Source: Piscinibacter defluvii (GTDB lineage: Bacteria; Pseudomonadota; Gammaproteobacteria; Burkholderiales; Burkholderiaceae_C). From it: a DNA stretch of 64,000 bases. The position numbers were made by a program, and so were the translations under genes. Where the stretch lies: the NCBI RefSeq assembly GCF_004011805.1, contig NZ_RCHJ01000016.1, positions 124,001-188,000 on the forward strand, in the 5' to 3' direction. Below the pieces are notes generated by a model. That model was not told where the DNA came from. It saw only the letters and a list, made by a program, of their open reading frames with translations, and ran no database searches. Numbering within the stretch: the first letter of the stretch is position 1; every line of letters starts with the position of its first letter. Below are positions 18,060 through 27,323 of this stretch, piece after piece.

Positions 18060-18829
18060 CCGCGACCGCCAAGCCCCTGGTGCTGGTGCCTTCGTGCAAC
18101 CGCATGATCGGCCAGCACCCGTATCACATCGCCGGGCACAAGTACGTCGACGCGGTGCGCCTGGCCGGCTGCCAGCCACTGGTCGTGCCGGGTGCCGATG
18201 CGCAGGAGCTCGAGGTGCTGCTGGCGATGGCCGACGGCGTGTTCCTGACCGGCTCGCCGTCGAACGTGCACCCGAGCCACTTCGGCGAGGCGGTGCACGA
18301 CCCCGCGCTGCCGCTGGACCCGGCGCGCGACGACTGGACCCTGCCGCTGATCCGCGCCGCGCTGGCACGCGGCATCCCGCTGTTCGGCATCTGCCGCGGC
18401 TTCCAGGAGACCAACGTGGCGCTGGGCGGCTCGCTGCACCAGGCGGTGCACGAGGTCGAAGGGCAGCACGACCACCGCGCGCCCGAGGGCGCCGACGCCG
18501 AGGTCGCCTACGGCCCGGCGCACCCGGTGGACGTGCAGCCCGGCGGGCTGCTGGCCGGCATCCTCGACGCGCCACGCATCCAGGTGAACTCGGTGCACGG
18601 CCAGGGCATCAAGCGCCTGGCGCCGGGCCTGCGCGTCGAGGCGCGTGCGCCGGACGGCCTGGTCGAGGCCTTCTCGGTGCCCGAGGCACCGGCCTTCGCC
18701 CTGTGCGTGCAATGGCATCCGGAGTGGCAGGCGGCCCAGAACCCGTTCTCGATGCGCCTGCTGCGCGCCTTCGGCGTCGCCTGCGCGGCCTACCGCGACC
18801 GCCCGCGCGCGCCCCAGCCATCGCGCTGA
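18056..18829 (+). CDS. puuD: Gamma-glutamyl-GABA hydrolase
   Basis: A 257-aa class I amidotransferase-fold hydrolase (peptidase C26). PuuD releases GABA and glutamate from gamma-glutamyl-GABA. The nucleophile is C113 in GICRGFQE; the catalytic His/Glu are H221 and E223 in QWHPEW. Length matches E. coli PuuD (254 aa) and Pseudomonas SpuA. It starts with GTG at 18056-18058, overlapping the puuB stop by 4 bp, which implies translational coupling. Confidence 0.92.
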   Translation: MTATAKPLVLVPSCNRMIGQHPYHIAGHKYVDAVRLAGCQPLVVPGADAQELEVLLAMADGVFLTGSPSNVHPSHFGEAVHDPALPLDPARDDWTLPLIRAALARGIPLFGICRGFQETNVALGGSLHQAVHEVEGQHDHRAPEGADAEVAYGPAHPVDVQPGGLLAGILDAPRIQVNSVHGQGIKRLAPGLRVEARAPDGLVEAFSVPEAPAFALCVQWHPEWQAAQNPFSMRLLRAFGVACAAYRDRPRAPQPSR

Positions 18830-18840
18830 GCGTGCCGCGC

Positions 18841-18889
18841 CCCGCCCACCGGCGGGACCAGAATCCGCAGGCCGGCACGACCGGCCTGC
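18841..18889 (+). other. Two tandem intercistronic hairpins between puuD and puuA
   Basis: The 80-bp gap holds two perfect inverted repeats: a 6-bp stem at 18841-18846/18851-18856 with a 4-nt loop, and a 9-bp stem at 18867-18875/18881-18889 with a 5-nt loop. No T-run follows, so these look like RNA processing or partial-termination structures rather than a classical terminator. Confidence 0.5.
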
Positions 18890-18909
18890 CTACAACCCCA
18901 GGTGACCCC

Positions 18910-20277
18910 ATGGTAGACAAACAGAACTTCGGCTTCGCCGACCTCGAACAGTGGTTGAACGAACGCCGTGTGACCGAAATCGAATGCCTCGTGCCCGACC
19001 TCACCGGCGTGGCCCGCGGCAAGATCCTGCCGCGCGAGAAATTCACCGAGGACCGCGGCATGCGGCTCCCGGAGGCGGTGGTGGCGATGGGCGTGACGGG
19101 CGAGTTCCCCGAGGAAGGCCCGTACTACGACGTCATCACGCCGACCGACCGCGACATGCACCTGCGCCCCGACCCGAGCACGGTGCGCATCGTGCCCTGG
19201 GCGGCCGACCCGACCGCGCAGGTGATCCACGACTGCTTCGACCGCGACGGCACGCTGGTGCCCTTCGCGCCGCGCTCGGTGCTGCGCCGCATCTGCGACC
19301 TGTACGACGCCGAGGGCTGGAGCCCGGTGGTCGCGCCCGAGCTCGAGTTCTACCTGATCGAGCGCAACTCCGACCCGAACACCCCGCTGCGCCCGCCGCG
19401 CGGCCGCAGCGGCCGCAGCGAGACCTCGCGCCAGGCCTACTCGATCGACGCGGTCAACGAGTTCGACCCGCTGTTCGAGGACATCTACGAGTACTGCGAG
19501 AAGATGGAGCTGAACGTGGACACGCTGATCCACGAGGTCGGCGCCGGGCAGATGGAGATCAACTTCTTCCATGCCCATCCGCTGGGCCTCGCGGACGAGG
19601 TGTTCTTCTTCAAGCGCACCATCCGCGAGACCGCGCTGCGCCACGAGATGTACGCCACCTTCATGGCCAAGCCGATGGCCAACGAGCCCGGCAGCGCGAT
19701 GCACGTGCACCAGAGCATCGTGGACAAGGCCAGCGGCCGCAACATCTTCAGCAACCCGGACGGGACGCCCTCGAAGTACTTCTACTGGTACATCGGCGGG
19801 CTGCAGAAGTACACGCCCGCGGCGATGGCGCTGTTCGCGCCCTACGTCAACTCCTACCGCCGGCTGGCGCGCTCGACCGCCGCGCCGATCAACATCCAGT
19901 GGGGCACCGACAACCGCACCGTGGGCATCCGCTCGCCGGTGGCCGGCCCGGCGGCGCGCCGCATCGAGAACCGCGTGATCGGTGCCGACGCCAATCCCTA
20001 CGTCGCGCTGGCGGCCACGCTGGCCTGCGGCTGGCTGGGCATGAAGAACAAGATCGAGCCGAGCCCCGAGTGCAAGGGCGACGCCTACCTGTCGGAGTAC
20101 CAGCTGCCGCGCTCGCTGAACGAGGCGCTGAACTGGCTGGCCGAGGAGAAGGACCTGCACGAGGTGCTGGGCAAGGAGTTCATCACCGTGTACTCGGAGG
20201 TCAAGGAGATCGAGTACGAGGAATTCATGAAGGTGATCTCCCCCTGGGAGCGCGAGCACCTGCTGCTTCATGTTTGA
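18910..20277 (+). CDS. puuA: Gamma-glutamylputrescine synthetase
   Basis: A 455-aa glutamine-synthetase-fold ligase. PuuA joins glutamate to putrescine with ATP. Metal and ATP motifs of the GS fold are visible: PELEFYLIE (about 139-147), HEVGAGQMEINF, KPMANEPGSAMHVHQS and the RIENRVIGADANPY segment. Family length is normal. Context (puuB, puuD, puuC, potFGHI) favours a PuuA/SpuB role over glutamine synthesis. Start ATG at 18910-18912; a hairpin pair lies just upstream. Confidence 0.9.
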   Translation: MVDKQNFGFADLEQWLNERRVTEIECLVPDLTGVARGKILPREKFTEDRGMRLPEAVVAMGVTGEFPEEGPYYDVITPTDRDMHLRPDPSTVRIVPWAADPTAQVIHDCFDRDGTLVPFAPRSVLRRICDLYDAEGWSPVVAPELEFYLIERNSDPNTPLRPPRGRSGRSETSRQAYSIDAVNEFDPLFEDIYEYCEKMELNVDTLIHEVGAGQMEINFFHAHPLGLADEVFFFKRTIRETALRHEMYATFMAKPMANEPGSAMHVHQSIVDKASGRNIFSNPDGTPSKYFYWYIGGLQKYTPAAMALFAPYVNSYRRLARSTAAPINIQWGTDNRTVGIRSPVAGPAARRIENRVIGADANPYVALAATLACGWLGMKNKIEPSPECKGDAYLSEYQLPRSLNEALNWLAEEKDLHEVLGKEFITVYSEVKEIEYEEFMKVISPWEREHLLLHV

Positions 20278-20293
20278 GATTGGAGACCCTGCG

Positions 20294-21691
20294 ATGAACG
20301 CCGTTCTGAACACCCCCGCCGAGCGCAGCACCAAGGAGTGGCAGGCCGCCGACGCGGCGCACTACCTGCACCCCTTCACCGACTTCAAGACGCTCGGGCT
20401 GAAGGGCTCGCGGGTGATCACGCGCGCCGACAACATCTACCTGTGGGACAGCGAGGGCCACAAGATCCTCGATGCGATGTCGGGCCTGTGGTGCGTCAAC
20501 GTCGGCTACGGCGCCCGCGAGCTGATCGACGCGGCGACGCGCCAGCTCGAGACGCTGCCCTTCTACAACAGCTTCTTCCAGACCGCGACGCCGCCGGCCA
20601 TCGAGCTGGCCGAGCTGCTGGCCGAGGTGACGCCGCCGCAGTTCCAGCACGTGTTCTTCTCCGGCTCCGGCTCGGAGGGCAACGACACCATCGTGCGCAT
20701 GGTGCGGCGCTACTGGGACCTGCTCGGGCAGCCGCAGCGCAAGGTGATCATCAGCCGCAAGAACGCGTACCACGGCTCGACCATGGCCGGCGCCTCGCTG
20801 GGCGGCATGAGCGGCATGCACGAACAAGGGGGGCTGCCGATCCCCGACATCGTGCACATCGAGCAGCCGTTCTGGTTCGAACTGGGGCGCGACACGTCGC
20901 GTGAGCAGTTCGGCCTGAAGGCCGCCGGCTGGCTGGAGGCCAAGATCCTGGAACTCGGCGCCGACCGGGTGGCCGCCTTCATCGGCGAGCCTGTGCAGGG
21001 CGCCGGCGGCGTGATCGTGCCGCCCGAGACCTACTGGCCCGAGATCCAGCGCATCTGCGACAAGTACGGCGTGCTGCTGGTCTCCGACGAGGTGATCACC
21101 GGGTTCGGCCGCACCGGGCAGTGGTTCGGCTGCGAGCGCTTCGGCACCCGCCCCGACCTGATGACCTTCGCCAAGGGCGTGACCTCCGGCTACATCCCGC
21201 TGGGCGGCGTGATGGTCGGCGACCGGGTCGCCAAGGTTCTGATCGAGAAGGGCGGCGAGTTCAACCACGGCTACACCTACTCCGGGCACCCGGTGGCCTG
21301 CGCCGTGGCGCTGGCCAACATCCGGCTGATCCGGCGCGAGGGCCTGGTCGAGCGCGTGCGCGAGGATGTCGGCCCCTACCTGGCCCAGCGTTACGCGGAA
21401 CTCGCCGAGCACCCGCTGGTGGGCGAGGCACAGACCTGCGGCCTGATGGCAGCGCTGCAGCTGGTGCGCAGCAAGGCCGACGGGGCCGGCTTCCCCGACT
21501 GGCAGGAGGTCGGCATGGTCTGCCGCGGCCACTGCTTCGGCAACGGCCTGATCATGCGCGCGGTCGGCGACCGCATGATCATCGCCCCGCCGCTGGTCAT
21601 CACGCGCGCGCAGATCGACGAGATGGTGACCCTCATCCGCCGCTGCCTGGACCTGACGCTGGCCGACCTGAAGGAGCGCGGCTGGGTCTGA
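20294..21691 (+). CDS. spuC: Putrescine--pyruvate aminotransferase
   Basis: A 465-aa class III aminotransferase resembling SpuC, which transaminates putrescine directly to 4-aminobutyraldehyde using pyruvate. The PLP lysine is K294 in TFAKGVTSG; the N-terminal HYLHPFTDFKTLGLKGSRVI segment is typical of the group. I chose the ATG at 20294-20296, with GGAG 9 nt upstream, over an in-frame ATG eight codons earlier. It gives the island a second, non-glutamylated entry for putrescine. A hairpin follows 10 bp after the stop. Confidence 0.88.
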   Translation: MNAVLNTPAERSTKEWQAADAAHYLHPFTDFKTLGLKGSRVITRADNIYLWDSEGHKILDAMSGLWCVNVGYGARELIDAATRQLETLPFYNSFFQTATPPAIELAELLAEVTPPQFQHVFFSGSGSEGNDTIVRMVRRYWDLLGQPQRKVIISRKNAYHGSTMAGASLGGMSGMHEQGGLPIPDIVHIEQPFWFELGRDTSREQFGLKAAGWLEAKILELGADRVAAFIGEPVQGAGGVIVPPETYWPEIQRICDKYGVLLVSDEVITGFGRTGQWFGCERFGTRPDLMTFAKGVTSGYIPLGGVMVGDRVAKVLIEKGGEFNHGYTYSGHPVACAVALANIRLIRREGLVERVREDVGPYLAQRYAELAEHPLVGEAQTCGLMAALQLVRSKADGAGFPDWQEVGMVCRGHCFGNGLIMRAVGDRMIIAPPLVITRAQIDEMVTLIRRCLDLTLADLKERGWV

Positions 21692-21701
21692 ACCACCACC
21701 G

Positions 21702-21728
21702 CCCCGTGCCCGCGCGAGTGGCACGGGG
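21702..21728 (+). terminator. Intercistronic hairpin between spuC and potF
   Basis: A perfect 9-bp inverted repeat (21702-21710/21720-21728) with a 9-nt loop is followed by TTTG. It lies in the 139-bp gap before potF. The gap also contains CTAGACTG (21761-21768), an 8-mer shared with the region upstream of bauA (15301-15308), and GCGCAG-N8-CTGCGC (21768-21787). Partial termination plus a separate promoter for the transport genes would fit. Confidence 0.55.
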
Positions 21729-21830
21729 TTTGCCTGTAGCCGCCCCAGGAATGCCCCTGGCTAGACTGCGCAGGCTTCGCACTGCGCGAGAGAAACAAGC
21801 AACGCCCCCATCCACCGAAGGACCCCGACC

Positions 21831-22955
21831 ATGACACGGATGTTCAGTCGCTCCACCACCCTTCCCGCGGCCCTGCTGGCCGTCGCCGCACTGTGGGCCG
21901 GGCCGCCGGCCGCCGCGCAGGAAGAGGAGAAGGTGCTGAACATCTACAACTGGTCCGACTACATCGCCGAGGACACGATCCGGAACTTCGAGAAGGAGAC
22001 CGGCATCAAGGTCCGCTACGACAACTTCGACAACAACGAGATCGTCCACGCCAAGCTGGTGGCGGGCAAGACCGGCTACGACGTCGTCGTGCCCTCGTCG
22101 TACTGGGCCAAGATTCAGGCCGACGGCGGGCTGCTGCAGAAGATCGACAAGAGCAAGATCCCGAACTACAAGAACCTCGACCCGGCGCTGCAGGAGCAGC
22201 TCGCCAAGCTCGACCCGGGCAACCAGTACCAGGTCAACTGGCTGTGGGGCTTCACGACGGTGGGCATCAACGTCGACAAGGTCAAGGCCGCGCTGGGCAG
22301 CACGCCGATGCCCGACAACGTGTGGGACCTGGTGTTCAAGCCCGAGTACATCTCCAAGATGAAGGGCTGCGGCGTCAGCTTCCTTGACTCCGCCACCGAG
22401 GTCATTCCCGCCGCGCTGCACTACCTCGGCAAGCCGGCCTACTCGAAGAACCAGGCCGACTACGCGGCCGTCGCGCCGCTGCTGAAGTCGGTGCGCCCGT
22501 ACGTCACGCTGTTCAGCTCGTCGGGCTACATCAACGACATGGCCAACGGCTCGATCTGCCTGGCGCTGGGCTGGTCCGGCGACATCAACATCGCGCGCCA
22601 GCGCGCCATCGACGGCAAGACCGGGCAGAACATCCAGGCGCTGATCCCGAAGACCGGCGGCATCCTGTTCTTCGACGTGATGGTGATCCCGGTCGACGCG
22701 CCGCACCCGGGCAACGCGCACAAGTGGATCGACTACATCCTGCGCCCGGAGGTGCACGCGAGCCTGACCAACAAGGTCTTCTACGCCAACCCGAACAAGG
22801 AATCGAAGAAGTTCGTCAAGCCGGAGGTCGCCAGCAACCCGACCGTCTTCATCCCCGACGACGACATGAAGAAGATGCAGGCACCCGACGCGCTGTCCAA
22901 CGACATCCGCCGCACGATGACCCGCCTGTTCACCAGCTTCAAGACGGGCCTGTGA
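21831..22955 (+). CDS. potF: Putrescine-binding periplasmic protein of ABC transporter
   Basis: A 374-aa polyamine-binding protein of the PotD/PotF family with a signal peptide (about residues 1-30, cleavage after AAAQ). The mature start KVLNIYNWSDYIAEDTIRNFEKETGIKV is the hallmark of the family. Aromatic and acidic residues that cradle the diamine (W in NWSDY, GFTTVGIN, LGWSGD) are present. It delivers putrescine or spermidine to the PotGHI complex encoded directly downstream. Its stop is 1 bp before the potG start. Confidence 0.92.
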   Translation: MTRMFSRSTTLPAALLAVAALWAGPPAAAQEEEKVLNIYNWSDYIAEDTIRNFEKETGIKVRYDNFDNNEIVHAKLVAGKTGYDVVVPSSYWAKIQADGGLLQKIDKSKIPNYKNLDPALQEQLAKLDPGNQYQVNWLWGFTTVGINVDKVKAALGSTPMPDNVWDLVFKPEYISKMKGCGVSFLDSATEVIPAALHYLGKPAYSKNQADYAAVAPLLKSVRPYVTLFSSSGYINDMANGSICLALGWSGDINIARQRAIDGKTGQNIQALIPKTGGILFFDVMVIPVDAPHPGNAHKWIDYILRPEVHASLTNKVFYANPNKESKKFVKPEVASNPTVFIPDDDMKKMQAPDALSNDIRRTMTRLFTSFKTGL

Positions 22956-22956
22956 C

Positions 22957-24069
22957 GTGAGCCCGACCGCGCCCGCGTTCCTCCAGATCATCGACGTCGT
23001 GAAGGACTTCGGCGGCGGCGCCGTCGCGGTCAACCACGTCTCGATCGACATCGCCAAGGGCGAGATCTTCGCGCTGCTCGGTTCCTCGGGCTGCGGCAAG
23101 ACGACGCTGCTGCGCATGCTGGCCGGCTTCGAGACGCCGAGCTCCGGGCGCATCGTGCTCAACGGGCAGGACCTGGCCGGCCTCCCGCCGTACGAGCGGC
23201 ACATCAACATGATGTTCCAGAGCTACGCGCTGTTCCCGCACCTGACGGTGTGGGAGAACATCGCCTTCGGCCTGAAGCGCGACGGCCTGCCGGCCGCGGA
23301 GATCGAGCAGCGCGTCGAGGCCATGCTCAAGCTGGTGCAGCTCGGCAAGTTCGCCAAGCGCAAGCCGCACCAGCTGTCGGGCGGCCAGCAGCAGCGCGTG
23401 GCGCTGGCGCGTTCGCTCGCGAAGCGGCCGCAGCTGCTGCTGCTCGACGAGCCGCTGGGCGCGCTCGACAAGAAGCTGCGCGAGGAGACGCAGATCGAGC
23501 TGGTCAACATCATCGAGGAGGTCGGCGTGACCTGCGTGATGGTGACGCACGACCAGGAGGAGGCGATGACCATGGCCTCGCGCATCGCCATCATGAGCGA
23601 GGGCAAGGTGCTGCAGGTCGGCGCGCCGAGCGACATCTACGAGACCCCGGCCACCCGCTTCGTGGCCGACTTTATCGGCAACGTCAACCTGATGGACGGC
23701 ACGCTGGCCGAGGACGAGGCCGACCACTGCGTGATCGACTGCCAGGACCTGAAGCACTACGTCGGCCACGGCATCACCGGCACCGCGGGCATGCCGGTCT
23801 CGGTGGCGGTGCGGCCCGAGAAGATCCACCTGTCGCGCCATGCGCCGTCGAACGAGGACGCCGCGCGGTCCTTCAACCGGGCCAAGGGCGTGGTGAAGAA
23901 CCTGTCCTACTTCGGCAGCTACACGGTCTACCACCTCGAGCTGCCCAGCGGGCGCATCCTCAAGATCAGCCAGAACAACACGCAGCGCCACCGAGAGCAC
24001 GAGCTGACCTGGGGTGACGAGGCCTGGGCGCACTGGTCGCGCCAGTCGCAAGTGGTGCTGACGCAATGA
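22957..24069 (+). CDS. potG: Polyamine ABC transporter ATP-binding protein
   Basis: A 370-aa ABC ATPase with Walker A GSSGCGKTT (about residues 47-55), signature LSGGQQQRVALARSL, Walker B LLLLDEPLGALD and the H-loop MVTHDQEEA. A C-terminal TOBE-type domain (about 290-360) fits the PotA/PotG group. It starts with GTG at 22957-22959. Its stop overlaps the potH start (ATGA). Confidence 0.93.
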   Translation: MSPTAPAFLQIIDVVKDFGGGAVAVNHVSIDIAKGEIFALLGSSGCGKTTLLRMLAGFETPSSGRIVLNGQDLAGLPPYERHINMMFQSYALFPHLTVWENIAFGLKRDGLPAAEIEQRVEAMLKLVQLGKFAKRKPHQLSGGQQQRVALARSLAKRPQLLLLDEPLGALDKKLREETQIELVNIIEEVGVTCVMVTHDQEEAMTMASRIAIMSEGKVLQVGAPSDIYETPATRFVADFIGNVNLMDGTLAEDEADHCVIDCQDLKHYVGHGITGTAGMPVSVAVRPEKIHLSRHAPSNEDAARSFNRAKGVVKNLSYFGSYTVYHLELPSGRILKISQNNTQRHREHELTWGDEAWAHWSRQSQVVLTQ

Positions 24070-24998
24070 GGAAGCTGCGCGCCCTGCTCGCCTGGTTCCG
24101 CCGCGGCCGCACCGCGGTGATCGGCATGCCGTACCTGTGGCTGCTGGTGTTCTTCCTGTTCCCGTTCCTGATCGTCTTCAAGATCAGCATCTCGGAGATG
24201 GAGGCCACCTCCTTCAAGGACGTGCTGACGCTCCAGGACGGCGTGCTCGCGCTGACCATCAAGCTGTCGAACTACGTGTTCATCACGCAGGACGACCTGT
24301 ACTTCAAGACCTACCTGTCGAGCATCAAGTACGCGGCCATCACCACCGCGCTCTGCCTGGCCATCGGCTACCCGTTCGCCTACTTCATGGCGCGCGCCCG
24401 GGCCGCCATCCAGCCGGCGCTGCTGATGCTCGTGATGCTGCCGTTCTGGACCTCCTTCCTGCTGCGCGTCTACGCCTGGAAGGGCCTGCTCAGCGAACAC
24501 GGATGGGTGGCCGAGCTGCTGATCTTCCTGAAGCTCGACCACCTGCTGCTGGCCATGGGCGTGATCCCGGCGCTGGGCAAGTTCATGAACTCGCCCTTCT
24601 CGCTGGTCATCGGCATGGTCTACACCTACCTGCCGTTCATGATCCTGCCGCTGTACGGCAACCTGGCCAAGCTCGACCTGCGGCTGCTCGAGGCGGCCTC
24701 CGACCTCGGCGCCACGCCCTGGGTGGCGTTCTGGAAGGTCACGGTGCCGCTCTCGAAGGCCGGCATCATCGCCGGCTCGATGCTGGTGTTCATTCCCTGC
24801 ATCGGCGAGTTCGTGATCCCTGAACTGCTCGGCGGCCCGCAGACGCTGATGATCGGCCGCGTGCTGTGGGACGAGTTCTTCAGCAACAACGACTGGCCGA
24901 TGGCCTCGACCGTGGCCATCGTGATGATCCTGCTGATCCTCGTGCCGCTGGCGATTTTCAACCGCTACCAGGCCCAGGTGCAGGAGGCGCGCAAATGA
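24066..24998 (+). CDS. potH: Polyamine ABC transporter permease
   Basis: A 310-aa inner-membrane permease with about six hydrophobic helices. The EAA loop (EAASDLGATPWVAFWKVTVPLSKAG, about 214-238) contacts the ATPase. The first periplasmic loop after helix 1 is long, as in PotH. It overlaps potG and potI by 4 bp at each end, so all four transport genes are translationally linked. Confidence 0.92.
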   Translation: MRKLRALLAWFRRGRTAVIGMPYLWLLVFFLFPFLIVFKISISEMEATSFKDVLTLQDGVLALTIKLSNYVFITQDDLYFKTYLSSIKYAAITTALCLAIGYPFAYFMARARAAIQPALLMLVMLPFWTSFLLRVYAWKGLLSEHGWVAELLIFLKLDHLLLAMGVIPALGKFMNSPFSLVIGMVYTYLPFMILPLYGNLAKLDLRLLEAASDLGATPWVAFWKVTVPLSKAGIIAGSMLVFIPCIGEFVIPELLGGPQTLMIGRVLWDEFFSNNDWPMASTVAIVMILLILVPLAIFNRYQAQVQEARK

Positions 24999-25852
24999 GC
25001 CGGCGCGCATGGTTCGGCGCGGGCTTCGCGCGCGGCTTCGGCAAGGCCTGGCTGGCGGGGGGCTACGCCTTCCTGTACCTGCCGATCCTCGCGCTGGTCA
25101 TCTACTCGTTCAACGACTCGCCGATCGCCAACGTCTGGGCCGGCTTCACGCTCAAGTGGTATGCCGCGCTGCCGGGCGACCGCGAGATCATCGCCGGCCT
25201 GTGGCTGAGCCTGCGCATCGCCTTCTTCACCGCCTGCGCCTCGGTGGTGCTGGGCACGCTGGCCGCGTTCGCGCTGGTCAAGTACCGGCGCTTCACCGGC
25301 CGCACGCTGTTCTCCGGCATGGTCAACGCGCCGCTGGTGATGCCGGAGGTGATCATCGGGCTGTCGCTGCTGCTGATGCTGGTGCAGGTGCAGCGCGCCA
25401 TCGGCTTCCCCGAGCGCGGCATGATGACCATCTGGCTCGGCCACCTGCTGCTGGGCATGGCCTACGCGACGGTCGTGGTGCAGGCCCGCCTGCAGGACCT
25501 GAACCCGCAGCTCGAGGAGGCGGCGATGGACCTGGGCGCGCGGCCGCACCAGGTGTTCTACCTCGTCACGCTGCCGATGATCACGCAGTCGCTGATGTCG
25601 GCCTGGCTGCTGACCTTCACGCTCTCGCTGGACGACGTGGTGCTCTCGGCCTTCCTGTCCGGGCCGGGCTCGACCACCATGCCTCTCGTGATCTTCTCGC
25701 GCGCGCGCCTCGGCCTGAGCCCGAGCGTGAACGCGGTGGCCACGCTGATCGTGCTCGTCGTCACCATCGGCGTGGTGCTCGCCAGCCTCGCCATCGCGCG
25801 GGCCGAGCGCCGCCGAGCCCAGGACATCGCCGCCGCCGCGCGCGGCAACTGA
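24995..25852 (+). CDS. potI: Polyamine ABC transporter permease
   Basis: A 285-aa permease, partner of PotH. The N-terminal helix contains YLPILALVIYSFNDS, a PotC/PotI hallmark. The EAA loop is EEAAMDLGARPHQVFYLVTLPMI. About six membrane helices end in a basic C-terminus. Start ATG at 24995-24997 overlaps the potH stop. Family and context agree. Confidence 0.92.
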   Translation: MSRRAWFGAGFARGFGKAWLAGGYAFLYLPILALVIYSFNDSPIANVWAGFTLKWYAALPGDREIIAGLWLSLRIAFFTACASVVLGTLAAFALVKYRRFTGRTLFSGMVNAPLVMPEVIIGLSLLLMLVQVQRAIGFPERGMMTIWLGHLLLGMAYATVVVQARLQDLNPQLEEAAMDLGARPHQVFYLVTLPMITQSLMSAWLLTFTLSLDDVVLSAFLSGPGSTTMPLVIFSRARLGLSPSVNAVATLIVLVVTIGVVLASLAIARAERRRAQDIAAAARGN

Positions 25853-25887
25853 ACCGGAACCATGACACCCACCCGAGGAGAACCCCG

Positions 25888-27270
25888 ATGAGAACATGCC
25901 GACCCTCCGCGCTCGCCCAGGCCGCCGCGCTCGCGCTGGGTGCCGCGTTCAGCGGCGGCGCCGCCGCGCAGTCGGCAGCCGACCTGCTCAAGGAGATCCA
26001 GGCGCTGAAGGCGCGCGTGGCCGAGCTGGAGGCCAAGCAGAAGAGCGCGGCCGAGGCCAAGCCGGCCGCCGGCCAGTGGGGCATGACGCCGGAGCAGGCG
26101 CAGGAGTTCAACCGCATCGCGGTCAAGACCGAGGCGCTCGAGGACGCAATGGAGGCGCAGGGTTTCAAGGGCCTGAAGATCACCGGCCAGATGGACCCGA
26201 CCTACATCTACAACCGCAACCAGAACCGCTCCGGCTTCCAGGTCCTCAACAAGGTCAGCGACGACGGCTACAACTACGACAACTCGTACTTCGGCATGGC
26301 GATGATCGACTTCCTGAAGGAGACGCAGGAAGGCACGCGCTGGCGCCTGACGCTGGCGCCCAACCGTGGCGTCGGCTCGGCGTTCGACCCGGATTCCGTG
26401 GTGCACGAGGCGAGCGTCTCGGTGCCGCTGACCGACCTGCAGACCCGCTTCATCGCCGGCCAGATCCCGGACTGGTCGGGCTACGAGTACCTGCAGCCCA
26501 CGCTGAACAAGCTGATCACGCACAACCTGCTGTTCGACTTCACGCTGCCTACCGCCTACACCGGGGCCGGCCTGGAGATCACCAGCGGCAAGTGGATCGT
26601 CAAGGGCGTGCTCGCGAACTTGAACGCGAGCCGCAACGGCCAGGGCGAGAAGGCGCCGGTGTTCGCCTACCGCGTCGACTACTCGCGCGGCGAGTTCCAG
26701 GGCTTCGGCTTCGCCGGCGTGCACGGCAAGGCGGCCAACTTCAGCGAGAACGTGCTCGACGAAAACGGCGACCCGATCGCGCAGCGCAACTCGCGCGTGG
26801 ACCTGTTCGAGTTCGACGCCTACTTCATCCGCGGCGACTTCACCTGGCAGGGCCAGCTGAGCTACGGCCAGCAGAAGAAGGCCTCCATCACGCCGGCGGC
26901 CGACGGCTCGCTGCGCACCGCCAAGTGGTACGGGCTGACCACGCTGGTGGCCTACAAGTTCATCCCGCGCTACGAGGCGATCGCGCGCTTCGACTACCTC
27001 AACAACAAGAAGAACGGCGGCGGCCTGCTCGGCTACACCTCGGCCGACGACCGCAACGGCATCGGCCCCGACCCGAGCGGCGACCCGGACACCGGCGCCA
27101 ACCGCATGGCCCTGTCGCTGGGCATGTCGTACCTGTACAACCTGAACACCGTCTTCAAGGTCGAGTACCGTCTGGACCGCGCCACCCAGCCGGTGTTCCT
27201 CGACGTCAAGGACAACAGCTACCGAAAGAACAACCAGATGTTCGGCACCTCGGTCGTGCTGAGCTTCTGA
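25888..27270 (+). CDS. Outer-membrane porin-like protein (DUF3138 family)
   Basis: A 460-aa secreted protein with a signal peptide (about 1-28, AAAQ end), then a heptad-rich helix (residues 31-55, LLKEIQALKARVAELEAKQ) and a long beta-rich domain of alternating aromatic and polar residues that ends in SVVLSF, the C-terminal phenylalanine seen in outer-membrane beta-barrels. It resembles the DUF3138 proteins common in Burkholderiales. The helix could be a periplasmic coiled coil. Its place between potI and puuC suggests it is the outer-membrane entry for polyamines; that is inference. Start ATG at 25888-25890 with a GAGGAG site. Confidence 0.75.
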   Translation: MRTCRPSALAQAAALALGAAFSGGAAAQSAADLLKEIQALKARVAELEAKQKSAAEAKPAAGQWGMTPEQAQEFNRIAVKTEALEDAMEAQGFKGLKITGQMDPTYIYNRNQNRSGFQVLNKVSDDGYNYDNSYFGMAMIDFLKETQEGTRWRLTLAPNRGVGSAFDPDSVVHEASVSVPLTDLQTRFIAGQIPDWSGYEYLQPTLNKLITHNLLFDFTLPTAYTGAGLEITSGKWIVKGVLANLNASRNGQGEKAPVFAYRVDYSRGEFQGFGFAGVHGKAANFSENVLDENGDPIAQRNSRVDLFEFDAYFIRGDFTWQGQLSYGQQKKASITPAADGSLRTAKWYGLTTLVAYKFIPRYEAIARFDYLNNKKNGGGLLGYTSADDRNGIGPDPSGDPDTGANRMALSLGMSYLYNLNTVFKVEYRLDRATQPVFLDVKDNSYRKNNQMFGTSVVLSF

Positions 27271-27323
27271 CCAACCCCGGGGGTGGGCCGCCAGCGGCTC
27301 CGCCGCCGGCCAAGGATCCCACG

